Source: Streptomyces sp. NBC_01465 (GTDB lineage: Bacteria; Actinomycetota; Actinomycetes; Streptomycetales; Streptomycetaceae). Taken from it: a stretch of 64,000 nucleotides of DNA. The stretch is from assembly GCF_036227325.1 (NCBI RefSeq), contig NZ_CP109467.1, positions 6,696,001 to 6,760,000 on the forward strand. The letters are read 5' to 3'. Shown here in pieces: positions 52,493 to 59,623 of this stretch. Every line of letters begins with the position of its first letter. Position 1 is the stretch's first letter. Under the pieces are notes generated by a model. The model had not been told where the DNA came from, made no database searches, and saw only the letters and a list, made by a program, of their open reading frames with translations. The translations under genes were made by a program, and so were the position numbers.

Positions 52493-53600
52493 ACTTCGGG
52501 GGGTGGGTTGGCACCTGCGCCGATCCGCGCACCTTCAGCTCCGGGAGCAGCTCGACCCTGCGCACCGTGCCGGCCCCCGCGCCCGACGGCCGCTCCAGAC
52601 GGTGCAGCAGCAGCTCGGCGGCCGCCCGCCCGATCTCCGCCTTGGGCGGAGCGACCGCGGTCAGCGGCGTACCGCCGAGCCCCGCCACCATGTCGTCGTA
52701 CGCCACCACCGAGCAGTCCTGCGGCACCCGCACCCCCTCGTCGCCGATCTGCTGCACCAGCATCAGCGCGTCCACGTCCCCGTGCAGCACCGCCGCCGTG
52801 GCCCCCCGCTCCCGCAGCAGCGCCGCGAGGCTCGGGTGCGGCCCGCGGTCCGCCGCCGGCTCGGCGCCCGCGTCGGGGGCGCTCAGCATGATCGCCCAGT
52901 CCTCGATCTCCGGCCGGTCCTCGGCGATCTTGGCGAAGGCCGCGCGGATCGCGCGCGCGGTCGGGCTGTCGTCGCGGGCGGCCAGCACGATCCGGCGGTG
53001 ACCCAGCGCGACCAGGTGTTCCACCGCCAGATGCGTGCCGTACCAATGGTCCGAGCAGACCGAATCCAGCGCGTGCAGCGCACTGCCGGGGACCGGTCGC
53101 CGCTCCATCAGCACGGCCGGCACCTTCACCTCCGCCAGCCAGCCGTAGTCCGCCTGCTCCGCAGCGGCGCTCCGCCACCTCGGAGCGATCAGCAGACCAC
53201 GCGCCCCGTCCGCCAACGCCCGCTCCACAATGGCCTGTTCGGCCCCCGGCGCTCTCGGTGCGATATGCAGGGCGGTGCGGATCCCGGCCGCCTCCAGCAC
53301 GGTCCGCGCGCCGTGCAGCGTCTCGTTGAGATACGAGTGCCGCTCGGGCACGACCAGCGCCACCGCATCCCCGTCGGCGGCCGGCCGCCCGGCCTCGGGC
53401 GCGGCCTGCACGGGCACCATGGACCGGGCCACCCCGTGGCCGCGCCGCAGCTGCCCCGCCCGCGCCAGCTCCTCGACGTCCCGCCGGAGCGTGACCACCG
53501 AGACCGCCAACTCGACCGCCAGATCGGTCACTTTGACCGCACCGCGCGACTGCACCGCGGACAGAATCCGCTGCCGCCTGAGCTCGACCGGCTCCCGCAT
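52491..53600 (-). CDS. DeoR/LacI hybrid transcriptional regulator (locus B)
   Basis: 369 residues from the ATG at 53600 with GAGGGGG upstream; the frame is open upstream but that part is antisense to the PrmC-like gene. A DeoR helix-turn-helix (LRRQRILSAVQSRGAVKVTDLAVELAVSVVTLRRDVEELARAGQLRRGHGVARS) leads to a LacI-like sensor (AVALVVPERHSYLNETLHGARTVLEAAG, VPAVLMERRPV, LGHRRIVLAARDD, VVAYDDMVAGLGGTPLTAVAPPKAEIGRAA). Same fusion as at 29706-30881. It precedes the binding-protein gene on the same strand by 102 bases and likely represses the operon. Confidence 0.9.
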   Translation of the reverse strand: MREPVELRRQRILSAVQSRGAVKVTDLAVELAVSVVTLRRDVEELARAGQLRRGHGVARSMVPVQAAPEAGRPAADGDAVALVVPERHSYLNETLHGARTVLEAAGIRTALHIAPRAPGAEQAIVERALADGARGLLIAPRWRSAAAEQADYGWLAEVKVPAVLMERRPVPGSALHALDSVCSDHWYGTHLAVEHLVALGHRRIVLAARDDSPTARAIRAAFAKIAEDRPEIEDWAIMLSAPDAGAEPAADRGPHPSLAALLRERGATAAVLHGDVDALMLVQQIGDEGVRVPQDCSVVAYDDMVAGLGGTPLTAVAPPKAEIGRAAAELLLHRLERPSGAGAGTVRRVELLPELKVRGSAQVPTHPPK

Positions 53601-53624
53601 GCTGAGGCCCCCTCGCCATGCTGT

Positions 53625-53641
53625 GTTCGTTTGAACGCTTT
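53625..53641. promoter_or_regulatory. Operator-like element upstream of the locus B regulator
   Basis: GTTCGTTTGAACGCTTT on the plus strand (minus: AAAGCGTTCAAACGAAC), 24 bases before the regulator start. It contains the near-palindrome GTTC-GTTT-GAAC and a TGTTCG unit like those of the locus A array. Confidence 0.55.
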
Positions 53642-53676
53642 CGCCGCAGCATAACGATCGTCGGCGGCCCGGGGCA

Positions 53677-54480
53677 TCAGTTCCGCAGGACCGGCATTCG
53701 CGCGACGACCACGGTGGCGTACCACTCCTCGGAGGAGACCACCCGCGCGAGCAGCCCGCACTCCGCCACGGTCGCGACCGCCTCGTCCGCCTGCCGCTCA
53801 CTGACCTCGAAGAGCAGATGCCCGCCCGGAGCCAGCCACCGCGGAGCCTCCGCCGCCACACGCCGCAGCACATCGAGCCCGTCGACGCCCCCGTCCAGGG
53901 CCACCAGCGCCTCATGGACCCGGGCCTCGGCCGGCAGCAGCCCCACCTTCGCGGTCGGTACGTACGGCACATTGGCGATCAGCACATCGACCCGCCCCTG
54001 CAGCGCCACGGGCAGCGGCTCGAAGAGATCACCCTCGTACGTGAGGCCGCCGGCCTCCGCCACATTGCGCCGCGCACACCGCACCGCGGCCGGATCGATG
54101 TCCGCGGCGTGCAGCTCGGCCCCGCCCAGGGCCGAGACCACGGCGGCCCCCAGCGCACCGGAGCCGCAGCACAGGTCGACGACGACCGCGCGCGGCGGGG
54201 CGAGCGGGACGGCCTGCGTGACGAGGAACTCCGTACGGCGGCGCGGGACGAAGACCCCCGCGTCGACGGCGTAGCGCCGCCCGGCGAACTCCGCCCAGCC
54301 CAGGACGTGTTCCAGCGGATGCCCGGCGGCACGGCGCTCCACCATGGCGGCGAGATCGGCCGGATCCGCGGCGGCGGACAACAGGAGCTCCGCCTCGTCC
54401 TCGGCGAAGACACAGCCGGCGGCACGGAGCCTGGTGACAAGAGCGGGGAGAGAAAGAGAAGAAGAGGGGACTGCCGACAT
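53677..54480 (-). CDS. PrmC/HemK-like SAM-dependent methyltransferase
   Basis: 267 residues. N-terminal helical domain (LPALVTRLRAAGCVFAEDEAELLL...HPLEHVLGWAEFAGRRYAVDAGVFVPRRRTEFLV) and a Rossmann methyltransferase (VVDLCCGSGALGAAV, AADIDPAAVRCARRN, LIANVPYVP). The active-site NPPY of PrmC reads NVPY, so it is a divergent paralogue of the release-factor glutamine methyltransferase, and the substrate may differ. Same strand as the locus B regulator, 76 bases upstream of it. Confidence 0.85.
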   Translation of the reverse strand: MSAVPSSSLSLPALVTRLRAAGCVFAEDEAELLLSAAADPADLAAMVERRAAGHPLEHVLGWAEFAGRRYAVDAGVFVPRRRTEFLVTQAVPLAPPRAVVVDLCCGSGALGAAVVSALGGAELHAADIDPAAVRCARRNVAEAGGLTYEGDLFEPLPVALQGRVDVLIANVPYVPTAKVGLLPAEARVHEALVALDGGVDGLDVLRRVAAEAPRWLAPGGHLLFEVSERQADEAVATVAECGLLARVVSSEEWYATVVVARMPVLRN

Positions 54481-54648
54481 GGGAGAGAACCTTTCGCGCT
54501 ACCGAAGGGCGCTCTCGCGGTCACCTACGTCCGAAACGTCCGGTGAGCCGTACAGCTGTGAGAGGAGAGCACCCAGCCTGTTCCAGCGTTGATGGGGCAC
54601 ACCTCCTCGGTCGGTCCACTGCTGTGGAGACGGCAACCGTAACACCGC

Positions 54649-54678
54649 CTGACACCAACTGCGCCGCGCCCATAGGGT
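54649..54678 (+). promoter_or_regulatory. Probable promoter of the plus-strand island genes
   Basis: CTGACA (-35, 54649-54654) and TAGGGT (-10, 54673-54678) with an 18-base spacer, 31 bases before the GTG start of the next gene. The rest of the 229-base gap 54481-54709 shows nothing else I can name. Confidence 0.5.
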
Positions 54679-54709
54679 GATCGGTACGAGCGCCGAGGGG
54701 GAGGCACCA

Positions 54710-56212
54710 GTGGCACCGAGACAGTTACCGTCACTGCCGCAGTACCGGAAGGACGCGGTGACGCGGCGGCTCTGCGCCTCCGCACATCTCGACGCGGACT
54801 TCGCCCGGCAGATCCGCGCCTACTTCACCACCGAGTCCCTGCACGCGGTCGGGCTGCCGCTCGGGATCAACCTGGTCGCGCTGGTACGCCACTGCCGTGC
54901 CGCCGCCGCCCGCCAGGACCGTCTCGACCACCGGCTCGCCTGGCTCTTCGCCGGATTTCTGGCCTCGCTGCTCGTGGTGCTCGGCGGTCTCGTTTCCGGT
55001 TCCTCCCCGGCGATGCTGGCCGGTGGAGCGGGCTTCCTCGGCGCGCTCGCCGGGGCGTGGGCCCTGGTGTACACGACCGAGGCGCAGTCCAGGGACCTCG
55101 CCGTGGACATCCACCACGTACGGACGAACGCCAAGACCGAGGATCTCGCCCCGGCGGCTCCTGCCGAGCTCGAAGCCCATCTGCACGAGGTCAAGCGGGC
55201 CAACGTCCTGCCCTACTCGGCCGAGGCGGAACTCGACAACCCCTTCGTCGGCAGCGGAGCGAAGGTCAGGGACACGGGCTGGCAGCCCATCGACGTCAGC
55301 CGCCCCGCGGACGATCCCAGCGGTGGCGGAAAGCTCACCATCATCGACTTCGACGCCGTCGACCTGCACACCTATGTGGCCAGGGAGATGGAGAAGATCG
55401 CCGGTCTCGACGGCCTGCGCGCCAACAACCGGCTCTATGTGATCGGCAGTCATGTCCAGTACCTGGGGCCCGAGTTGCTTCCCGATCCGCTCGGGCGCCC
55501 GCGCGCCCGCATCGACAAGGGTCTGGTGCAGGCCGGGCTGCTGAACCCGGGCGCCGGCATGCGGACCTATCTGAGCCTGGAGCGGGTGGGCGAGGGCGGC
55601 CGGGCCATCGTCTCGATGTATCTGCGGGCCAGGGTCCAGCACCCCAGCCTGACCTGGGAGGTCACCGCGTGCGTGCTGCCCCCGGTCGGTCCGCGCTTCA
55701 GCCGCGTCGACCGGCTTCCCCTCGGCGGGGCGGAGCGCTGGTGGAGCCTGGTCGCGTACACCACGGGCGGCTTCTGGCCCGCGCTGCGCGGCGCGACCGG
55801 CCGCATCCGGCGCCGCTCCGCCGAACGGAACCGGCAGGAGAGGGCGCTGGACAAGCGGCGCAAGGGCATCACCAAACGCAATGAGCTCTACGACTACGGC
55901 GCCATCAACAGCGTGCGCGAATGGATCGGCGACAACGACCAGATGGGACACTCCGAGCGCACCGACGCACGGGACTTCCTGTACCGCCTCCAGGGAGGAG
56001 TGCTCACCGCCACCGAGCGCTTCCTCAAGGCCCACAACGTCGACACCAGTTCCTTCGACGCGGCGCAGCAGTCCATCATCACCCAGACGTACACCGTCAA
56101 CGGAAACGTCACCGGGCCCAGCAACTTCGGCAACAACGGTCAGATCGCGCAGTACGGACAACAACCACAAGCACAGCCGCCGGCCGGACAGGGCGGCGCC
56201 GCACACCCCTGA
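54710..56212 (+). CDS. Two-helix membrane protein with C-terminal GPSNFG motif, island component
   Basis: 500 residues from a GTG at 54710 with GGGGGAGG upstream. Residues ~77-97 and ~101-122 are two membrane helices in a tight hairpin; the long C-terminal part (~125-450) is probably cytoplasmic, with a mixed region LTIIDFDAVDLHTYVAREMEKIAGLDGLRANNRLYVIGSHVQYLGP. Residues ~460-483 have TYTVNGNVTGPSNFG, and the end is Gln/Pro-rich. I do not recognise a family. The motif recurs in the next gene, and both face the kinase-GTPase operon, so it is likely a partner or membrane effector of that system. Confidence 0.8.
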   Translation: MAPRQLPSLPQYRKDAVTRRLCASAHLDADFARQIRAYFTTESLHAVGLPLGINLVALVRHCRAAAARQDRLDHRLAWLFAGFLASLLVVLGGLVSGSSPAMLAGGAGFLGALAGAWALVYTTEAQSRDLAVDIHHVRTNAKTEDLAPAAPAELEAHLHEVKRANVLPYSAEAELDNPFVGSGAKVRDTGWQPIDVSRPADDPSGGGKLTIIDFDAVDLHTYVAREMEKIAGLDGLRANNRLYVIGSHVQYLGPELLPDPLGRPRARIDKGLVQAGLLNPGAGMRTYLSLERVGEGGRAIVSMYLRARVQHPSLTWEVTACVLPPVGPRFSRVDRLPLGGAERWWSLVAYTTGGFWPALRGATGRIRRRSAERNRQERALDKRRKGITKRNELYDYGAINSVREWIGDNDQMGHSERTDARDFLYRLQGGVLTATERFLKAHNVDTSSFDAAQQSIITQTYTVNGNVTGPSNFGNNGQIAQYGQQPQAQPPAGQGGAAHP

Positions 56213-56225
56213 GGGGAGCAAGCCC

Positions 56226-56552
56226 ATGAGCACGTTCAACTTCCACGGCGAGGTCTCGGGCCCGAGCAACTTCGGCGACGGCGGGAAGATCGAGATCCAC
56301 CACCACGGGGCGAGCCCGGCCGAAGCACTGCAGCTCGCCGCCGAGCTCGTACGCCAACTGCGCACCGAATCCCCGGTGTTGGCCGAGCAGGCCGAGATCG
56401 TCCGGGGCGAGCTCGTCGGCGCCAGGGACGAGCAGCGGCCCGCCGACCCCGGCCGGATCAGCCGGGCCCTGCAGGCCATCTCGCTCGGCCTGGCCACCGG
56501 CAGCAGCGGCCTGGCACTCGCCGAGCAACTGCGGCAAGCCGTCGGGCTCTGA
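56226..56552 (+). CDS. Small protein with N-terminal GPSNFG motif and helical tail, island component
   Basis: 108 residues, ATG at 56226 with GGGGAG nine bases upstream, 13 bases after the previous stop. Residues 1-26 hold a beta-type motif (TFNFHGEVSGPSNFGDGG); residues ~30-108 are helical (ALQLAAELVRQLRTESPVLAEQAEIVRGELVGA and PGRISRALQAISLGLATGSSGLALAEQLRQAVGL). The motif matches the C-terminus of its neighbour. A short adaptor that pairs through the shared motif is a fair guess. No known domain. Stops 9 bases from the convergent kinase stop. Confidence 0.75.
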   Translation: MSTFNFHGEVSGPSNFGDGGKIEIHHHGASPAEALQLAAELVRQLRTESPVLAEQAEIVRGELVGARDEQRPADPGRISRALQAISLGLATGSSGLALAEQLRQAVGL

Positions 56553-56561
56553 CCGCGGCGG

Positions 56562-57893
56562 CTACTTCGCCCGTACGGTGGCCAGCGCGCCGCCCATCTC
56601 CAGCTCCAGACCCGAGCGCAGCGGCACGGTCTGGCCGGGCTCGATGCGCTGTGTCGTACCGTCCGAACGGGTCCCCGTCCAGGCCTCGCCCGAGCGGTTC
56701 GCGATGCCGAACTTCCCCGGTTTCTGGGGGTGTTCGGTGAGCTCGGCCACCAGTGTGGCGTCGCTGTAGTCGTGCCGTGTCGGCTCCGGCACCAGATGGT
56801 GGGCGTGCACCCGGGCGGCCCGCCGCAGCCGCACATGGCGTTCCGCGCGCGGCGGGGGAGTGGTGATGACGAGGCGCGGAGGCAGGATCAGGGCCGCCCC
56901 ACACTTCCAGCACGCGCCCGCGTCCTTCGCGTCGGGCTGCGTCATGTTCTGCCGGCCGCAGGACGCGCACTCGATCACCGCGTCGATGACCGCCCGCAGC
57001 GCGTCCCGCCACTGGGACTCGCGCACCCGGGAGGCGGGGTCGTGGAGCCCGTCGGTGAAGTTGTGGAGGAACAGGTCCTTCAGCGCCTGGGGCGCCAGAT
57101 CCCAGGTGATGAGGACCGTGGCGTGCTCCATCGGATCGGGCTCATTGCTGTTGTCCTTCGGGTCGAAGACGAACAGCGGCCGCTTTCCGTACAGCTTGCG
57201 CTCCGCCGCCTCGTCGAGACAGTGGATGCTCAACTCCCGCTTGCCCTTCATGGGGTGATGGTTCATCAGGAGCATGAAGAGCAGCACGGACAGCGAGTGG
57301 AGATCGCTCTGGGTGCCGGGGTGCGCGCCGTCGTCCCCGCGCACCAGCTCGGGCGCCATGAACTCCATGGTCCCCGAGATGCCGCTGCTGTCGCCCTCCA
57401 CCACGGCGTTGTCGTTGTCGCAGACCAGTACGGCGCCGGTGTCCGGGTCGAAGAAGATGTTGCCCCAGGAGATGTCCCGGTAGGCGATGCCCCGCGAGTG
57501 CAGCGCCTGGTACGCCTCCACCGTGTAGAGCGCGGCCGTCAGCAGCGCGCGCGGGGTCGTGTTCAGGGAGCGCCGGAACAGCGCGGGCAGCCCCTTGAAG
57601 TGATCGGGCCTGATGTCCATCAGATACCCGAAGGCGCCGGGGCCCGCGCTGACGTACGACGTCGGCCACAGGAAGCGGTCGTCGTCGAAGTCCCTGGACA
57701 CCAACTCCTGGACGATGGCGTCCTGTTCGGGTGTCGCGCACGTCGGGTAGTACCACTTCAGGGCCTTGTTCCCGCCCGGGGTCCGCACCCGGTACACCTC
57801 GCCCTGACCACCTGCCCCGAGCATCCCGTCGACCTGGATCTCCTCGCCGTTGTCGGCGGTGAGACGGGTGCCGTTGTCGAGCATGCCGCTCAT
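56562..57893 (-). CDS. Ser/Thr protein kinase with zinc ribbon and FHA-like tail
   Basis: 443 residues. Kinase domain ~20-300: G-loop LGAGGQGEVYRV, Lys in NKALKWYYP, catalytic loop YRDISWGNIFF (Tyr for His in HRD), CDNDN where DFG is usual (metal Asp kept), and GTMEFMAPEL. A zinc ribbon (CASCGRQ...CWKCG) is at ~325-350, and an FHA-like beta domain at ~375-443 (KPGKFGIANRSGEAWTGTRSDGTTQRIEPGQTVPLRSG). It overlaps the PP2C gene by 4 bases. Kinase and phosphatase pairs of this form belong to vWA-centred signalling or conflict systems. No membrane segment. Confidence 0.88.
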   Translation of the reverse strand: MSGMLDNGTRLTADNGEEIQVDGMLGAGGQGEVYRVRTPGGNKALKWYYPTCATPEQDAIVQELVSRDFDDDRFLWPTSYVSAGPGAFGYLMDIRPDHFKGLPALFRRSLNTTPRALLTAALYTVEAYQALHSRGIAYRDISWGNIFFDPDTGAVLVCDNDNAVVEGDSSGISGTMEFMAPELVRGDDGAHPGTQSDLHSLSVLLFMLLMNHHPMKGKRELSIHCLDEAAERKLYGKRPLFVFDPKDNSNEPDPMEHATVLITWDLAPQALKDLFLHNFTDGLHDPASRVRESQWRDALRAVIDAVIECASCGRQNMTQPDAKDAGACWKCGAALILPPRLVITTPPPRAERHVRLRRAARVHAHHLVPEPTRHDYSDATLVAELTEHPQKPGKFGIANRSGEAWTGTRSDGTTQRIEPGQTVPLRSGLELEMGGALATVRAK

Positions 57894-58753
57894 GCTGTCC
57901 TCTCTGCTGCTGAAGATCCGGTTACGGGCCCGGTCCTCCGCCCGGCCGCCAGCGTGGTGTCGTCGCCGGAGTACTGGGCGGCCTTGTGCAACCACTCCGG
58001 CAGGACGGCGCGCACACCCGCGGTGCCCTCCTCCGTCAGCCGCTGGTCGAGCCCCGTCATGAACTGGGTGAACCCCTCGTCCGAGGCGAAACTCTTGGAG
58101 AGCCCGTCCGAGGTCAGCGCGATGAGCCGCGGCGCCCGCGCCTCGTCGGTGATCGGCGCCCAGTGCACCCGCACCATCCGCCACGCCTCCCGGCTGCACA
58201 GCGACTCCGTCTCGTCGCCGAGATCCGCCTCCGCGGGCGCGAGCGGCAGCGTCACCTCGCCGCCCGACTCCACGACGGTCAGCTCGCCGTCGCCGAGCTG
58301 CCACGCCGCGAAGAACTGCGGGGTCAGTACGGCGCCGATCAGCGTCGACCCGTACAGCAGCAGCTTCTGCCCGGTGCTCGGCTCCGGCTCGCCGCTCTCG
58401 CGATGGCGCTCCCAGTGGCCAAGGACCTCCTGCTGCCAGCGGGAGACCAGCCGGCGCGGCATGTCGTCGCGGGCGTACCGCATCAGCCTGCTGAGACTGC
58501 GCGGCCCGTCGGGACCCTCCGCCCCGGCGAGCCGGGCGAACTCCGTGGCGAGGGGCAGGAACACCTTCTCCGTGGCGCTCCACGCCCCGATGTGGCTGCG
58601 CGCGTGGGGGGCCGAGCCGTGTCCGTCGGCGACGGTCAGGATCAGCGGGTCGTCCGTGGTGCCCCGCCCCTTCGCCTCACTCCAGTCCTGGTTCCGCTTC
58701 TTGTTGACACCCCGCACGCTCGCGGTGAGCGTCTCCCACGCCTCCGCGCTCAC
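57890..58753 (-). CDS. PP2C-family protein phosphatase
   Basis: 287 residues. PP2C motifs: NKKRNQDW (~residue 18), VADGHGSAPH (metal Asp), GSTLIGAVLTP, WQLGDGELTVVE, LTSDGLSKSF and YSGDDTTLAA with the last metal Asp. It should reverse phosphorylation by the kinase encoded downstream. ATGA overlaps on both sides couple it to the vWA and kinase genes. Confidence 0.9.
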   Translation of the reverse strand: MSAEAWETLTASVRGVNKKRNQDWSEAKGRGTTDDPLILTVADGHGSAPHARSHIGAWSATEKVFLPLATEFARLAGAEGPDGPRSLSRLMRYARDDMPRRLVSRWQQEVLGHWERHRESGEPEPSTGQKLLLYGSTLIGAVLTPQFFAAWQLGDGELTVVESGGEVTLPLAPAEADLGDETESLCSREAWRMVRVHWAPITDEARAPRLIALTSDGLSKSFASDEGFTQFMTGLDQRLTEEGTAGVRAVLPEWLHKAAQYSGDDTTLAAGRRTGPVTGSSAAERTA

Positions 58754-59436
58754 CAGACGTCGTCATCGTCGTCGTCCAGGACGGGCGGCGCGTACGGCTG
58801 CTTCACCAGCGTGTCCGCGGACCCGCCCACCACCGGCTGCGAAGCCGCCTTCACCGCCGCCGTCGAGGCCCAACGGATCGCCGCGGCAAGCTGCTTGGGG
58901 CTGTTGGCGTCCAGCGGCTGCAGCTCCGGATTGCCCAGGAACTCCTGCAGCACGCTCCGGTCGGCGTCCGCCCCGATGGCGATCGCCACCCGTACGGCCT
59001 TCTTCCCCCACGGCGTCGCGTCGATCGCCTTGAGCCCCGCCCGCCAGTCGTCGGTCGGCACCCCGTCCGACACCAGCGCCAGCACCGGCTTCAGCGCACG
59101 CTGCGGCATCGGCGGCGTCTGCAGCTCGCGCGAGACCGTCTGCAGGGCCTCGCCCAGATTGGTCATCCCGTCCACCTGCACGTCCTGCCAGGTGAAGTCG
59201 TCGACCGGCACCGGGTCCTTGTGGTGCCAGCGCGCCACCGAGGAGAAGGTGAGCGTACGGAGCAGGAGCTGCGCCGCCGGATTGTCGTGCGCGACCGAGC
59301 GCATCTCCGGAATCGCTTCCCTGATCGCATAGTTGAGCTGGCCGATCTTCTCCCCCTGCATGGAGTACGAGCAGTCCAGCAGCCAGATGAAATGGACCGG
59401 GCGATTCGCCATCGGCCCGCCGGGAATGTCACTCAC
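58750..59436 (-). CDS. vWA domain protein with intact MIDAS
   Basis: 228 residues from a GTG at 59436. The metal-ion-dependent adhesion site is complete: DCSYS (residues 21-25), the Thr in VDGMTNLGEA and the Asp in LVSDGVPTDD. The C-terminus is acidic (VLDDDDDDVW). In bacteria such vWA proteins act with kinase/PP2C pairs and P-loop partners as scaffolds. The start overlaps the stop of a 17-codon ORF (GTGA). Confidence 0.92.
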   Translation of the reverse strand: MSDIPGGPMANRPVHFIWLLDCSYSMQGEKIGQLNYAIREAIPEMRSVAHDNPAAQLLLRTLTFSSVARWHHKDPVPVDDFTWQDVQVDGMTNLGEALQTVSRELQTPPMPQRALKPVLALVSDGVPTDDWRAGLKAIDATPWGKKAVRVAIAIGADADRSVLQEFLGNPELQPLDANSPKQLAAAIRWASTAAVKAASQPVVGGSADTLVKQPYAPPVLDDDDDDVW

Positions 59437-59486
59437 TCCATGTCCTCCGCCGTGTCGTGCGGGCCTTTTCCGCGGATGCGGCGCAT
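59433..59486 (-). CDS. Possible 17-residue coupled mini-ORF
   Basis: ATG at 59486 overlaps the stop of the 43-residue gene (TGATG) and its own TGA overlaps the vWA start (GTGA). It encodes MRRIRGKGPHDTAEDME. Overlaps at both ends fit a translated spacer that carries ribosomes into the vWA gene; a working peptide is less likely. No independent ribosome site. Confidence 0.4.
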   Translation of the reverse strand: MRRIRGKGPHDTAEDME

Positions 59487-59617
59487 CAGCCCGCGAGCTC
59501 CTTCAGTACGTACAGAACAAGCGCCGTCACCGGAGCGACGGCGAGCACCACCGCGGTGACGAACAGCCCCAGAATCATCCGCCGGCCCCGTGAGACCTGC
59601 GGTGTCACCACCGTCAT
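59486..59617 (-). CDS. 43-residue single-helix membrane peptide
   Basis: ATG at 59617 with a GAAGGAGAG ribosome site. Sequence: basic start (SRGRRM), a ~24-residue hydrophobic helix (LGLFVTAVVLAVAPVTALVL) and a KELAG end. It begins 6 bases after the GTPase gene and is linked by TGATG to the mini-ORF. Too short for usual annotation, yet the ribosome site and position are those of a true operon member. It may anchor or modulate the GTPase or vWA at the membrane. Confidence 0.7.
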   Translation of the reverse strand: MTVVTPQVSRGRRMILGLFVTAVVLAVAPVTALVLYVLKELAG

Positions 59618-59623
59618 GTCGGC

